Shown here one piece after another: positions 1 through 10,474 of a stretch of 64,000 bases of DNA. Location of the stretch: positions 87,588 to 151,587 of the forward strand of contig JADFUC010002146.1 in the NCBI GenBank assembly GCA_019722365.1. Reading direction: 5' to 3'. Numbering within the stretch: the first letter of the stretch is position 1; every line of letters starts with the position of its first letter. The notes beneath the pieces were generated by a model. The model saw nothing but the letters and a program-made list of their open reading frames with translations. It was not told the origin of the DNA and ran no database searches. A program made the position numbers and the translations under genes. The DNA is from Lithospermum erythrorhizon (lineage: Eukaryota > Streptophyta > Magnoliopsida > Boraginales > Boraginaceae).

Positions 1-1
1 A

Positions 2-142
2 AAGATGCTTGATGTCGAGGGTGATGATGAAGTCGATGATGTCGAGGGCCTCCGTGTACCTAGACCACGATCGAAGTCGATCGCAGTCACTCCGATGACA
101 AAGTTAGAATTTGTGCGAGGGAGTTCAAGACTTAGTAATTAA
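2..142 (+). CDS. C-terminal fragment of an unidentified acidic protein
   Basis: An open frame enters from the left window edge and ends at a TAA at 140-142, giving about 46 residues. It is rich in Asp, Glu and Val in its first third (three D/E-rich steps), followed by a basic Pro-Arg-Ser stretch. No family is recognised. Its neighbours are retrotransposon remnants, so it could equally be the tail of a transposon ORF or of a host gene whose body lies outside the window. Confidence 0.25.
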   Translation, partial: KMLDVEGDDEVDDVEGLRVPRPRSKSIAVTPMTKLEFVRGSSRLSN

Positions 143-1035
143 TCAGCAGTTTAAAATGGCATTACCTTTCAATATCAAATATAGGGATATTTATAGAGGT
201 ATTAAGGCTGTTTAAAGGGGGACACGTGTCAATACCCTATGGAGGGGACAAAAAGGCTGGTAATTAATGCTTACTGTTCTCATTGGGCCAAGATATGGCC
301 CAATAAAAGTATCTCATTTATATCAATTGCCCCCTTTAATGACCGAATTTATTATGCCGCCATTTTTCTCTCTTTTTGAAATGGTACAAGAATATTCGGT
401 ATTAAACCGGATGAGCAGGCATTTAATACCTTCATTTTGGCCCCCCAACTCCCCGACCATTCGTATTCTCTTTCTTCCCTTTAAAAGGTATACATCTGTC
501 AACTTTTTATACTTATGTCATTTTTTACTGAGTTGATATAGCAAATTCCCCACCCCTCATAAAAATCACCCTTCTCCTCTGTACTCTCCGAACCTCTTCG
601 AAGAAGAAGAATTAAAAATGACAAACAAGAACACTCAAAGACGTCCAACCTCCACCGGTGAAGGCATTATTGACAGACTCTCTCAAGGACGACGGCTTGG
701 TTGTGACTTGTGGCTTCCCTTGGGGGAGAATACCTTTTTAATGGTTTAATTCCCTTTTCCCGCACCTCTAATCCTCATGTATATTATTCGTCTAAGCAAA
801 TCTGTATTTTTCCTGATTCTGACGACGAGGATAATGTGCAGGGTGTGGAAATCCGAGAGCCTGAATCTTTGGCCCCTATGAACGCTGAGGCGGAGAGATT
901 TTCCGCTGGTGTTCTGACAGAACCTGACACAGAGGCTGTCAGAAACCAAAAACCCCTCTGACGAAGAGAAAGATGCCCATTGGGGAGGGGCCGAATGCTC
1001 AGGTCCGTGAGTCGATTTAATTGGTAAGAAATTTG
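143..1035. other. Unassigned stretch with two short open frames
   Basis: No known gene is recognised here. A leader-like pyrimidine-rich segment (about 545-600) precedes an ATG at 619 opening a 43-codon basic frame that stops at about 749. A second frame (710-961) has an acidic DSDDED patch and a Glu/Pro-rich end. If a one-base shift lies near 745, the two would join into one small protein. The region stops abruptly where the chromovirus integrase begins at about 1036, so it may be the site into which that element was truncated or recombined. Confidence 0.3.
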
Positions 1036-1037
1036 TT

Positions 1038-1712
1038 TCATTTCGACAGTCTGTCCAATAACATCATCACCCAAATACCATCATTCTTTCTCAATGTCCT
1101 CGGGAGTCCGAAAACAAAATCCATCGTAATATGCTCCCAAGTCCACTCTGGAATAGGAAGGGGTTGCAACAACCCTGCTGGATGTCTGTGTTCAATCTTC
1201 ACTTGTTGGCAAGTCAGACATTTAGATACAAACTCGGCAATTTCTCTTTTCATCTTAGGCCACCAATAGATTGTTTTTAGATCTCGATACATCTTTGTAC
1301 CACCAGGATGCATATTATATGGAGCATTATGAGCTTCGTCCAAAATCTCCCTTTTTAACTCTTGAGAGTAAGGCACGAATAATCTACCATGCATTGTAAG
1401 GGCCCCATCATCTCTCACCACAAAGTCCGATCTACTTCCGCTTTTCACTTCTTCAATTATCTTTCGTAACTTCTCATCTTTCTGTTGCCACTCGAGTATT
1501 CGATCAAGAAGAACCGGTCGAACTCTTATTTGCGCCAACAAACCACCATCAACTCCTACTCCAAAATTAACACCAAGTTGCTTCATTTCATTCAACGGCT
1601 CCTTAACCTTTCCTTTACGACTTAATGCATCAGCTACCACATTCGCCTTTCCAGGATGATACTCAATGGACACATCATAATCGCTAATAAACTCCATCCA
1701 CCTTCGCTGCAT
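1038..1712 (-). pseudogene. Ty3 integrase (N-terminal and start of core), truncated
   Basis: The frame begins inside the RNase H/linker region: HPGKANVVADALSRK is the usual end of the Ty3 RNase H block. It runs into an HHCC zinc-binding integrase domain (H...H...CLTCQQVK) with the YWWPKMKREI signature. It then enters the catalytic core at the ITMDFVFGLP motif, which carries the first catalytic Asp. The frame ends at LLDRLSK, before the second Asp and the Glu, so the core is incomplete. Upstream on the minus strand it overlaps the RNase H frame by 29 bp in a different frame, which marks a frameshift at about 1700. Confidence 0.88.
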
Positions 1713-2046
1713 TTAAATCCCTTTGCGTAGGCAAGTACTTCAAACTCTTGTGGTCGGTAAAAATCTGACACGTCACACCATACAAGTAGTGCCTCCAAAT
1801 CTTAAGTGCAAACACAATTGCAGCTAACTCCAAATCATGCGTCGGATAATTCTTCTCATGATTTTTCAACTGTCGCGATGCATAGGCTACTACCTTACCA
1901 TGTTGCATTAGTACACATCCCAACCCCTGATGTGAAGCATCACTATACACGACATAGCCATCCTGTCCTGACGGAAGAGTCAACACTGGAGCGGTAGTCA
2001 GTTTCCCTTTCAACTTGAAACAATCGCTCGCAATCCTCAATTTCAA
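1684..2046 (-). pseudogene. Ty3 RNase H domain
   Basis: The frame carries the plant Ty3 RNase H block: TTAPVLTLP, then [15 protein letters not shown] (first catalytic Asp), then [23 protein letters not shown] (Glu) and [10 protein letters not shown] (second Asp). It follows the RT in order on the minus strand, but a frame change at about 2043-2046 separates it from RT and another at about 1700 separates it from integrase. Only the reading frame, not the domain content, is broken, so the decay is recent or the indels are sequence errors. Confidence 0.88.
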
Positions 2047-2783
2047 ACAAATGGAACTCCCTTCCTAGTCAACTTGGTCAGTGGTGTTGCGATAATCGAG
2101 AAGTCCTGTATAAATCTCCGATAATATCCCGCTAGACCCAGAAAACTTCTTATTTCAGTAACACTTGTGGGTCGTTCCCAATTCATTACAGCTTCAACTT
2201 TTTGAGGATCCACACTTATACCCTCTCCTGAAATCACATGGCCCAAAAACTGCACCTTCCCTAACCAGAATTCACACTTAGAAAATTTTGCATACAATTC
2301 GTTTCTCCTCAAAGTCTCCAGCACAATTCTCAAGTGCTCTTCATGCTCTCCCTCACTACTAGAATATATCAAAATGTCATCAATAAACACCACCACAAAT
2401 TTATCCAGGTAAGAGCGGAATACCCGATTCATAAGATCCATAAATGCAGCAGGTGCATTCGTCAACCCAAACGGCATCACCAAAAACTCGTAGTGCCCAT
2501 ATCTTGTTCTAAATGCTGACTTCGATACATCATCCTCCTTAATCCTCAACTGATGATAACCTGACCTCAAGTCAATCTTAGAAAATACACGGGCATCCCT
2601 CAATTGATCAAACAGATCATCAATCCTAGGCAACGGATATCGATTCTTAATTGTTACCTTGTTCAACTGCCTATAATCAATACACAACCGCAGAGATCCA
2701 TCCTTCTTCTTGACAAACAAAACAGGAGCACCCCAAGGTGAACTACTTGGTCGAACGAATCCCTTATCCAACAATTCTTGCAA
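2043..2783 (-). pseudogene. Ty3 reverse transcriptase domain
   Basis: About 246 residues cover nearly the whole RT. In order they show [67 protein letters not shown], the [10 protein letters not shown] motif and the YxDD-type active site as [20 protein letters not shown] and [12 protein letters not shown] follow in the connection. RT copies genomic RNA into cDNA primed from the Met tRNA site at 10459-10470. The start is artificial: the protein should continue upstream without a break, but a lesion at 2783-2807 interrupts it. Confidence 0.93.
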
Positions 2784-2806
2784 TTGAGTTCCTCACCGCA
2801 GGAGCT

Positions 2807-3217
2807 TCATTCTATATAAGCCATAGAAATCGGAGTAGTACCAGGAAGTAATTCTATGGAAAACTCCACCTCTCGCACGGGAGGAAGTCCCGACAACTCC
2901 TCAGGAAACACGTCGACATACTCACTCACGACACACACCTCTCTTAGTTCAATCCCCTCCTTACTTGTGTCAACAACATGGGCAAGATAACCAACACATC
3001 CCGATCTCAACATCTTATGGGCAACTAAAGCAGAAATGAGGCAAGAGGAAAGAATTTTTCTATCACCTAGGAAAAAGATCTTAGATTTTCCAGGACTAGA
3101 TATTTCAATCTTCTTAAGATGACAATCTATCACTGCATGATGTCTCCCCAACCAATCCATCCCCAAAATAAGGTCAAAATCATTCATCTCAAAAAGGAAG
3201 AGATTCATTCTCGACAT
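2807..3217 (-). pseudogene. Ty3 protease C-terminal half and protease-RT linker
   Basis: The frame starts just after the retropepsin catalytic loop and contains FDLILGMDWL, the conserved second half of plant Ty3 proteases. It continues through the linker (VVSEYVDVFPEELSGLPPVREVEFSIELLPGTTPIS) that normally runs directly into RT. It ends at 2807 in a stop, with the RT beginning 24 bp later in another frame. The upstream half of the protease lies at 3282-3668. Confidence 0.88.
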
Positions 3218-3281
3218 TGATTCTCAATACTTAAGGGACAGCTTGGCAATTCTCATCAATCTTAAAAACTTTCCTACCGCG

Positions 3282-3668
3282 TTAAATGAGAAGTACAGGC
3301 AAGAATTTCGAGTTATAGGAATATGCCGGAAAATTTTTATATATGAAAGAATGAGTAGCTCCAGAATCAAACAAGACTTTAGCTTTTAACCCACATAAAT
3401 TCAGAGTACCTGTCACCACTCTGGGAGAATCCTGAGCTTCCTGCTGGGTAACTGCAAATACTTGACCACGCCCAGCTCCCACACCACCACCAGGTCCAAC
3501 AATATTCCCACTTCCTGCTATTCCCACCCACCCACCCTGGCCTGCAGCGTCCACCTTTACCCCGATATCCACCCGACGAACTACCCGTAATCGAAATGGC
3601 TCACCCGGGACGAGTCTGCTGGACCACTCTCCTCTGAAATCTCGCACCAGAAGGTCCACTAGTACCAA
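3282..3668 (-). pseudogene. Ty3 gag end and protease active-site half
   Basis: The frame holds a Gly/Gln-rich spacer (the C-terminal gag region, where a zinc knuckle would be expected but is not seen intact). It then has the retropepsin active site in VLFDSGATHSFI. It continues only to about KNFPAYSYNSKFLP and then breaks, so this half and the 2807-3217 half are separated by about 65 bp of frame damage. The D-S-G triad is intact. Confidence 0.85.
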
Positions 3669-4033
3669 CTATCTCCTGTCGCCTCTATTTTCCCCTACTG
3701 CTTCGTGCTCAGCTAACTCCATCTCAACCTTCAGCAAAGCATTCTCAACTCATGAAAACTGGTGAAGGTCAACAATGATAGCCTATGGTATCTCCCATCT
3801 TATCCTGCCACGGAATCTCGATAATCTTCTCGCTTCCTCGTCGTGTACATCCGGAAGCAGCGACATAACTCACTAAATCGCCTCTCGTACTCATCAACAG
3901 ATCGCTCACCCTGAGTCATCAGAATCAGGTCCCTCTCTAAGGCGGCCATATGGGTACTCAAGCACAATTCTCCCTCGACATCGTCACAAAGCGCCCTACA
4001 TTACCGGATTCTCTCCTCTAAAGCAGCAGAGAT
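3669..4033 (-). pseudogene. Ty3 gag central region, second part of a split gag
   Basis: The minus strand reads ERDLILMTQGERSVDEYERRFSEL, the standard chromovirus gag motif that follows the ARDWW motif. Here it begins immediately left of an LTR start at 4034. The ARDWWGNLQ part of the same gag lies at 9881-10330, immediately right of the other end of the inserted element. The two parts are in the correct order and orientation, so one gag gene has been split by insertion. Stops appear from about 3790 onward. Confidence 0.8.
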
Positions 4034-6519
4034 TGTAACGACTCCACCTTAGATCGCCCGCCCTGGAGGTTAAGATCATCAACAACTGCATACACCGTAG
4101 TCACCAATCGATGGATGACAATATAAAAAGACTTCATTTGACATTATTAATAATATTACACGTTTGTCCATCGTGGTGAACTAACAACACATCACAAAAA
4201 AAATGTATCACCAACAAAACATACATCAACCTGAATAATACAACCATACAATACACACATAATCTCCACAATACATCATATTAGTAGTATGGTCACACAC
4301 GACCCCTCAATATACAAGTCTGAAAGCTAGAAAACATAACAAGAGGAAAAGGACTGTTGAGGATCTTCTATGCCACTACCGCCTCACCTACGATCTTTAA
4401 TCCGCAGCCTGTCAACGCAGCTCCTCGGCAACCTCGACGATCAACCCCTAGAAACCTAGGCATGACACTACTAAAAGAGAATAGAGTAAGTCGTGAAGCT
4501 GGGTGAATACAAATACCACGAATGGTATCCAACCATATATAACTCTATAATTATATATAAAAGAATATGTATAACACTAAACGCACTACCAAGAACCACA
4601 ACTCAAATTCAACTAATAACCTCTTTTTAATATTATCATGTGATCAAAGAAATTCACACATATTTCATAACCATCAACATCGCACGATCAAATATTCATT
4701 CAAATAAACAACACAAACAATAAAGGTTAGTCCAGCAAAATGTACAACATCAAAACCTCCTCCATCCACACATGCACCAATTACATCCACAATATACACA
4801 CACCCCACACACATATATATACATCACAATCCTCCCGACCGAGGCTACTCACTCAATATGCATATCACACCAAACCTCCCGAATCACCTCGGGGCTACTC
4901 ACACAATATGCATATCACGCCAAACCTCCCGGTCGAGGCTACTCACACAATGTATATATACACATATCATTCCACCCAAAATCAACCTGCAAAAAGATAC
5001 ACACCAACCACATACAACAATACACAACCACGCAACACAATCACGCATACCACACGTGCTATAATCACAACTTACTACACAACTTTACAACATCACCCCT
5101 AATAACAACAATCTCACAACGCTAATCTCAATAAAACAATCTCATAACATCAACATACATACCAGTATAGTCACATAACAAAGACATACTGAATATATAA
5201 TCATAGTATATATGAAAGGTTCCCATCGTGAGATTTGTACTCACCTCGAGTCAAAGCAACTAGAATATCTCTAGGTAGTCCACGTGCTAGGTCCGGGCTC
5301 AACTCCTATCCAAAAAAATTATATATACGTTATTATACATTCCGTTGAATAACCTCCCCTTAATATCTATTAAATCCCGAATATTATTATTCCACATCTC
5401 ATAATTCAAAATGAATATCAAATCAACTTAAAGTTTTAACTATCCAACTTAACAAAATTTTAGTCATCGACTTAACAATTCTAGGTGGAAAGACATTACG
5501 CGCGTTTAAACGACTAATAAAACGACACAAATTCAACCATTCCAACCTTCCATATTTTCGGCTATCACCCTTACCCCAACAATATCACTTTAAACAATTT
5601 CTAATCAATCCAACAATCAATTTCCTCAAACTAATTCACCCATTTTTAACAACCTTTATTTCAAAATCCAAATACTACTCAACTTACCCCAAATCAAATC
5701 CAACATAATCTCTTATAACCACTTTAAAATCACAACCTATACTCCAAAACAACTATATTAAACTCCAACAACACACTTTTACAATTTCACATTTTTTCCT
5801 CAAAAAGTCAACATAACATATTCAACAATTTCAAACCCAAGAATCGATCATTATCACTTCTTATCACATAATCCAAACTTAGATGATAACTCTATACCAT
5901 TTTAAAGCCTCAAAACTCGAAGTCAACCAAAGTCAAACTAAAAGTCAACATCTCAAATTCATGAAAATACCCAAAAAGATTCAAACTTTAACTTCAAAAC
6001 AACTATATGGAAGACTACATAACATATTTTCGAAGTTTAATATCCAATTGGTAAAAGTCAAGTAAAGTCAACCTTTAAAACTCAATAAATACTCAAAAAG
6101 ATTTGATCTTTCTTACCTAGATATGATGAGGATGATGAGGGGAAACAAATCCACAAATTTTTTCTTGAGTTTAAGCAACAATTGATGAGAGAAATGGAAG
6201 AAAATTTCAAGGGAGGAGAAGGGGGTCTCGGCCCTCATGAGGAAGAGAGAGTGGGTGGATTTTTGTTTTTGGATGATGAGGAAATATGATGGGGTGAAGA
6301 TAAGATATTTAAACAATGGCTTGAGTCCCGCTTGGTTCAGTTTTATATCTCCACTTTTCGCATTTCTAAATTCCCCAATGAAAATTCCATTCCAAATGCA
6401 AAATTTCTCGTGACATGTAAATTCCACATCATATAATACTAGTCTCAGAGTATCGATTTTATTCCGAAATTATTTATACTATCTCCGTGGGTCCCACCAC
6501 CAACTCTATATATATAACA
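4034..6519 (-). repeat. Chromovirus LTR, complete copy (3' LTR of the nested element)
   Basis: This is a 2.49 kb LTR with TG...CA ends. On the minus strand a TATA-like box lies at about 6313-6305 and a consensus splice donor (CTAG|GTAAGA) at 6117/6116. A long A/C-rich tail follows with three 44-50 bp repeats at about 4830-4960. The matching half copy at 8613-9857 proves it is an LTR. The small open frames in this stretch are repeat shadows, with the possible exception of a leader ORF described in the findings. Confidence 0.85.
6115..6120 (-). promoter_or_regulatory. Candidate LTR 5' splice donor
   Basis: The minus strand reads CTAG|GTAAGA, a full match to the plant donor consensus, about 190 nt downstream of the LTR TATA-like box. 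The same site is present at 9498, 12239, 25555, 40984 and 63110 in other copies. See the finding on the spliced leader. Confidence 0.55.
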
Positions 6520-8612
6520 CACACAATTCACCGCTTAGGCGTAATTTAAGTTATTTCAACCTACTCACCTTATACAATTTCGTCCTCAAATTTACTCAAG
6601 ACCCGGCTTTCTATCATCCTAACTCCCTTTCAATATGCTCTTACTACCGAATATTAAGACATCGTATCACCCAATCAAATTCTCATAAATATAGTAATTT
6701 GTCCTCATAATACCCGGTAAATACATTCACAATATACCAGCACTAAAAATATACAATTCAGTCATATCAGAATAGTTGTTTTATACAATCACACCAGTTT
6801 TTGCTCATATCGAATTCATGTCAACTATCCGCCTTGTAAATATACCTCAACCGCCATTCTAGACACCATATCGCACAAGATAATATCTTATATCACATCA
6901 ACGACCACTAACTCCTATTTTATCATATTACCAATATCATAAATCAACCATCACGATACCACTCTACCTCAATATTCATATCACCAATATCGGTCATATC
7001 CACTCATGATTCAGTGGGCTACCATATATTGACTATTAGATTCATCTCATATGGGAGGTTAGTTCCCTTATCAAACCCAAATTTCATCAAATTTTCTACA
7101 TCACTATCTTGACATCCGAATATAGTCAATACCCAAAGTTTCCCAGCATACAACTAGCATATAATACATCACCGATAACCCCACCATTTCTTCAATACCC
7201 CACATATACACCTTTAAAACACCACTTCATAGTATAGTCTTATCCACCTTAACAAATCTACCTCCATATATAAATTCATCGCATTACATCGCCACTCGCC
7301 ACTACATTGTCAATCTCACCGTAGCGGATATACCTTTAGGTTCGGGCTGCTAACATCATACATTTCAGCCTTTACCGCGATTTATCAACATCAAATATCC
7401 TACATCCTAATACCCATAACATGGCTATACACATTAGCCATGCTATAACTTCCACTACTATTCTACCACTTACTTGGTAACCCCTTACACAACAACTTAT
7501 TACCAACTCAAATAGCCATCATCACCTTTCCGCATAGTACTTCATTCCTAGTGTCTCGCTTTCTACTTGAGTTGAAATTTCAAATTTACTATATCCCTCT
7601 TCACATTCACACTGTGTTCCAAACTTTTATACAAGCGATTATCGTCAACGTGCTTCTACCCAGAATAGTTAGACATTAGCACCGACCACTTTCTGTATTT
7701 CTTTAGCCTTCCATCTTCCGCATAGTACTGGATCCTCATTCCCGTCACTGCTTATATTATAGGATTCACCCAATGTTACTTCTTCAATAATGTAACATAC
7801 CTCAATGTTATTTCCAATTATAGTCATATCAAGTTTCATCCTTCCCACATAGTTCTTCATCACTCATCATAATCATATTTCCTTTCCTTGTGTCTTATTT
7901 CAACACATTAGAATTCAACATTTCCATCAATAGCTTCTCGTATGGTGCCATATCCTAACATCGGCTTGCTACATACTATGAGCAACCTCCTTCCTAGTTA
8001 AATTATCACCTCTGTTAACTCATGTCTTACACATCAATACGTTTTATATCCCCACATAATAGCCACCGCCTTCCATTGAGGCTACTTATACTGGGACAAC
8101 AAATACATAGCATATCTTCTTTTATTTGTCCTTGAATTCATGAATTTCACTGTTGTATTCTCATTGAGGTCTGACCTTGCTTCATCATTAATAACTCTTT
8201 CAAAATCAAAGTCGACGTTACATCTTGACTCATGTCACCATGACCATTATGATTCATGAAATCTTATGATTTACTCAACATAAAATTTGCACCACGCTTC
8301 GCATTATGATTCAACCTTACAGGGAAAATTTGTAAACCTACTCATAACAATTCAATTATCATCTTTGTTAAGCATCTCTCTGAATCCATCAACCAGAATC
8401 ATAAGTATGAATTTCTTAGTACCCTCTAGAGTTATGGGTCAACAAAATCTGTTTTCCTCTCATGGTACCAATTCTTCTCAAATCACAATACACCTCAAAA
8501 CTACCAAGTCCCACATTACACAACCACGACGAGCTCATTCCCATAATTATGCTCCTGACTTATTAGTGCAACATATATGTTCTACCACACTCGTTAATAC
8601 CCCATTGCTCCT
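6520..8612 (-). other. 3' internal region of the nested element, non-coding
   Basis: Just inside the left LTR, at about 6540-6600, the minus strand shows the typical end of a plant Ty3 pol (a GAGGACGAAATT-like stretch followed by a purine-rich tract). This fixes the orientation. The remaining 2 kb has no recognisable domain. The plus strand is very poor in G. The only longer minus frame (7669-7863, 64 codons) matches nothing I know. It looks like a degenerate 3' untranslated or spacer region. Confidence 0.55.
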
Positions 8613-9857
8613 TTGGAGATTTGTACTCACCTCGAGGCAAAGCAACTAGAATATCTCTTAGGTAATCCACGTATAGTCCGGCTCAACTCTATCCAAAAAA
8701 TTTATATACGTTTATTATACATTCCGTTGAATAACCTCCCCTTAATATCTATTAAATCCCGAATATTATTATTCCACATCTCATAATTCAAAATGAATAT
8801 CAAATCAACTTAAAGTTTTAACTATCCAACTTAACAAAATTTTAGTCATCGACTTAACAATTCTAGGTGGAAAAGATTACTACGCTTAAACGACTAATAA
8901 AACGACACAAATTCAACCATTCCAACCTTCCATATTTTCGGCTATCACCCTTACCCCAACAATATCACTTTAAACAATTTCTAATCAATCCAACAATCAA
9001 TTTTCTCAAACTAATTCACCCATTTTTAACAACCTTTATTTCAAAATCCAAATACTACTCAACTTACCCCAAATCAAATCCAACATAATCTCTTATAACC
9101 ACTTTAAAATCACAACCTATACTAAAAAACAACTATATTAAACTTCAACAACACACTTTTACAAATTTCACATTTTTCCTCAAAAAGTCAACATAACATA
9201 TTCAACAATTTCAAACCCAAGAATCGATCATTATCACTTCTTATCACATAATCCAAACTTAGATGATAACTCTATACCATTTTAAAGCCTCAAAACTCGA
9301 AGTCAACCAAAGTCAAACTAAAAGTCAACATCTCAAATTCATGAAAATACCCAAAAAGATTCAAACTTTAACTTCAAAACAACTATATGGAAGACTACAT
9401 AACATATTTTCAAAGTTTAATATCCAATTGGTAAAAGTCAACTAAAAGTCAACCTTTCAAAACTCAAGAAATACACAAAAAGATTTTATCTTTCTTACCT
9501 AGATATGATGAGGATGATGAGGGGAAACTAATCCACAAGTTTTCCTTGAGTTTCAACAACATTTGATGAGAGAAATGGAAGAAAATTTCAAAGGGAAGGG
9601 GAGAAGGGGGTCTCGGCCCTCATGAGGAAGAGAGGGGGGTGGATTTTGTTTTTGGATGATGATGAAATATGAAAAGGATGTTAAGATATTTAAAGAATGG
9701 CTTGAGTCCCGTTAGGTTCAATGAAACCGATTCCAAATGCAAAATTTCTCGTGACATAGCTTCATTACTCATATAATACTAGTCTCGGTATATCAATTTT
9801 ATTCCGAAATTATTTATACTATCTCTCTGTCCTACTCACCAACCGATATATATAACA
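8613..9857 (-). repeat. Partial 5' LTR of the nested element
   Basis: This copy matches 5231-6519 almost base for base and shares the splice donor (9499/9498) and the TATA-like box (about 9694-9686). It is joined at 8613 to internal sequence, so everything downstream of that LTR point was deleted together with the body of the element. The close match to the left LTR dates the insertion as recent. Confidence 0.85.
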
Positions 9858-9880
9858 TAATTCAATCGCTTAGTAACGGG

Positions 9881-10330
9881 TTACTCTATAGATAACTGTA
9901 GATTACCCCACCAATCACGAGCACTCTCATGTAGTCTGTAGGTGGCGAACCTGACTCTCACCACCTCACGGCCACTTTCCAAGTCTCTAATGAACTCGGA
10001 CAAGGCCAATCGTGTACCAACCTGTGGGAAGAACTTTGGGGGATCTCTCTTCAGGAATCGGTCGAAGAGCTTACTCTGAAACTCAACCTCCTGCTGAGCT
10101 GCTATCTGTGCATGTACCAGATCCTCTCTAACATCTGACTCATCCTCCGCAACAAAGATCGATCGGGGATCAAAGATACCCGTAACTCGTTGTCCCACAC
10201 TGGGCTCACTCTCGCCCACAACTCTACCAGCGCGTCCGCCGCCTCGGGCTCTACCTCCAGTACCCCTCGGTCTACCGCGGGCACCTCTCGTGGCACGGGT
10301 CACCCTACGCGTGTCTACTCTCGGTGGCAT
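9881..10330 (-). pseudogene. Chromovirus gag N-terminal part
   Basis: The ATG at 10330 is chosen over the upstream in-frame non-ATG codons. The protein opens with an Arg/Gly-rich basic segment (residues about 4-45, RGG-like), likely nucleic-acid binding. A capsid-type region follows with RFLKRDPPKFFP and the HESARDWWGNLQ motif near the end, both usual in chromovirus gag. It stops where the nested element begins and resumes at 4033. A strong 3' splice acceptor sits 10 nt upstream of the ATG and the PBS lies 130 bp upstream. Confidence 0.82.
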
Positions 10331-10340
10331 CCTCAACAGT

Positions 10341-10365
10341 CTACGAAAAATGAAAGAAAAGACTT
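10341..10365 (-). promoter_or_regulatory. Candidate 3' splice acceptor before gag
   Basis: On the minus strand a pyrimidine tract (CTTTTCTTTCATTTTTC) runs into GTAG at 10344-10341, with a CTAAG branch-like motif just before it. The exon would begin at 10340, ten bases ahead of the gag ATG. Paired with the LTR donor at 12240/12239 it would define an intron of about 1.9 kb containing the PBS. Confidence 0.5.
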
Positions 10366-10458
10366 AGACCTCCAAGAAAAGACTCAACCAACACAACTCA
10401 AAGAAAACACACAGTCAGGCACATAACCACACAGACAACCAAATAATCTGAAACCTAC

Positions 10459-10470
10459 GCTCTGATACCA
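10459..10470 (-). other. Primer-binding site for initiator Met tRNA
   Basis: The minus strand reads TGGTATCAGAGC, complementary to the 3' end of plant initiator Met tRNA. It lies four bases inside the LTR end at 10475, the normal position for the minus-strand primer of a chromovirus. Confidence 0.92.
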
Positions 10471-10474
10471 AAAT

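Larger units (their letters stand above)
4034..9857 (-). mobile_element. Nested, internally deleted chromovirus element inside gag
   Basis: The left LTR (4034-6519) starts TGTAACGAC and ends TATAACA. The right LTR is present only as its 5' half (8613-9857). The two shared parts are almost identical, with long runs of no difference, so the insertion is young. Between them, 6520-8612 keeps only the 3' end of the internal region. The missing part is the 3' half of the 5' LTR, the PBS and nearly all of gag-pol. No matching 5-bp target duplication is evident (flanks gagat and taatt). The copy is non-coding. Confidence 0.75.

Noticed and set aside
4740..5125. Three overlapping plus-strand frames of 68-120 codons rich in Thr, His and Tyr
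   Set aside because: They come from CACA-rich LTR sequence and the CTCCCG repeats. The composition is that of the repeat, the overlaps are in different frames, and the strand is opposite to the element.
5883..6065. Identical 60-codon plus frames here and at 9263-9445
   Set aside because: They are identical because both lie in the two LTRs of one element. They are antisense to the LTR promoter, with no motif.
4029..9862. A 5-bp target duplication for the nested element in gag
   Set aside because: The flanks gagat and taatt do not match, so no duplication is claimed. A deletion at one border may have removed it.
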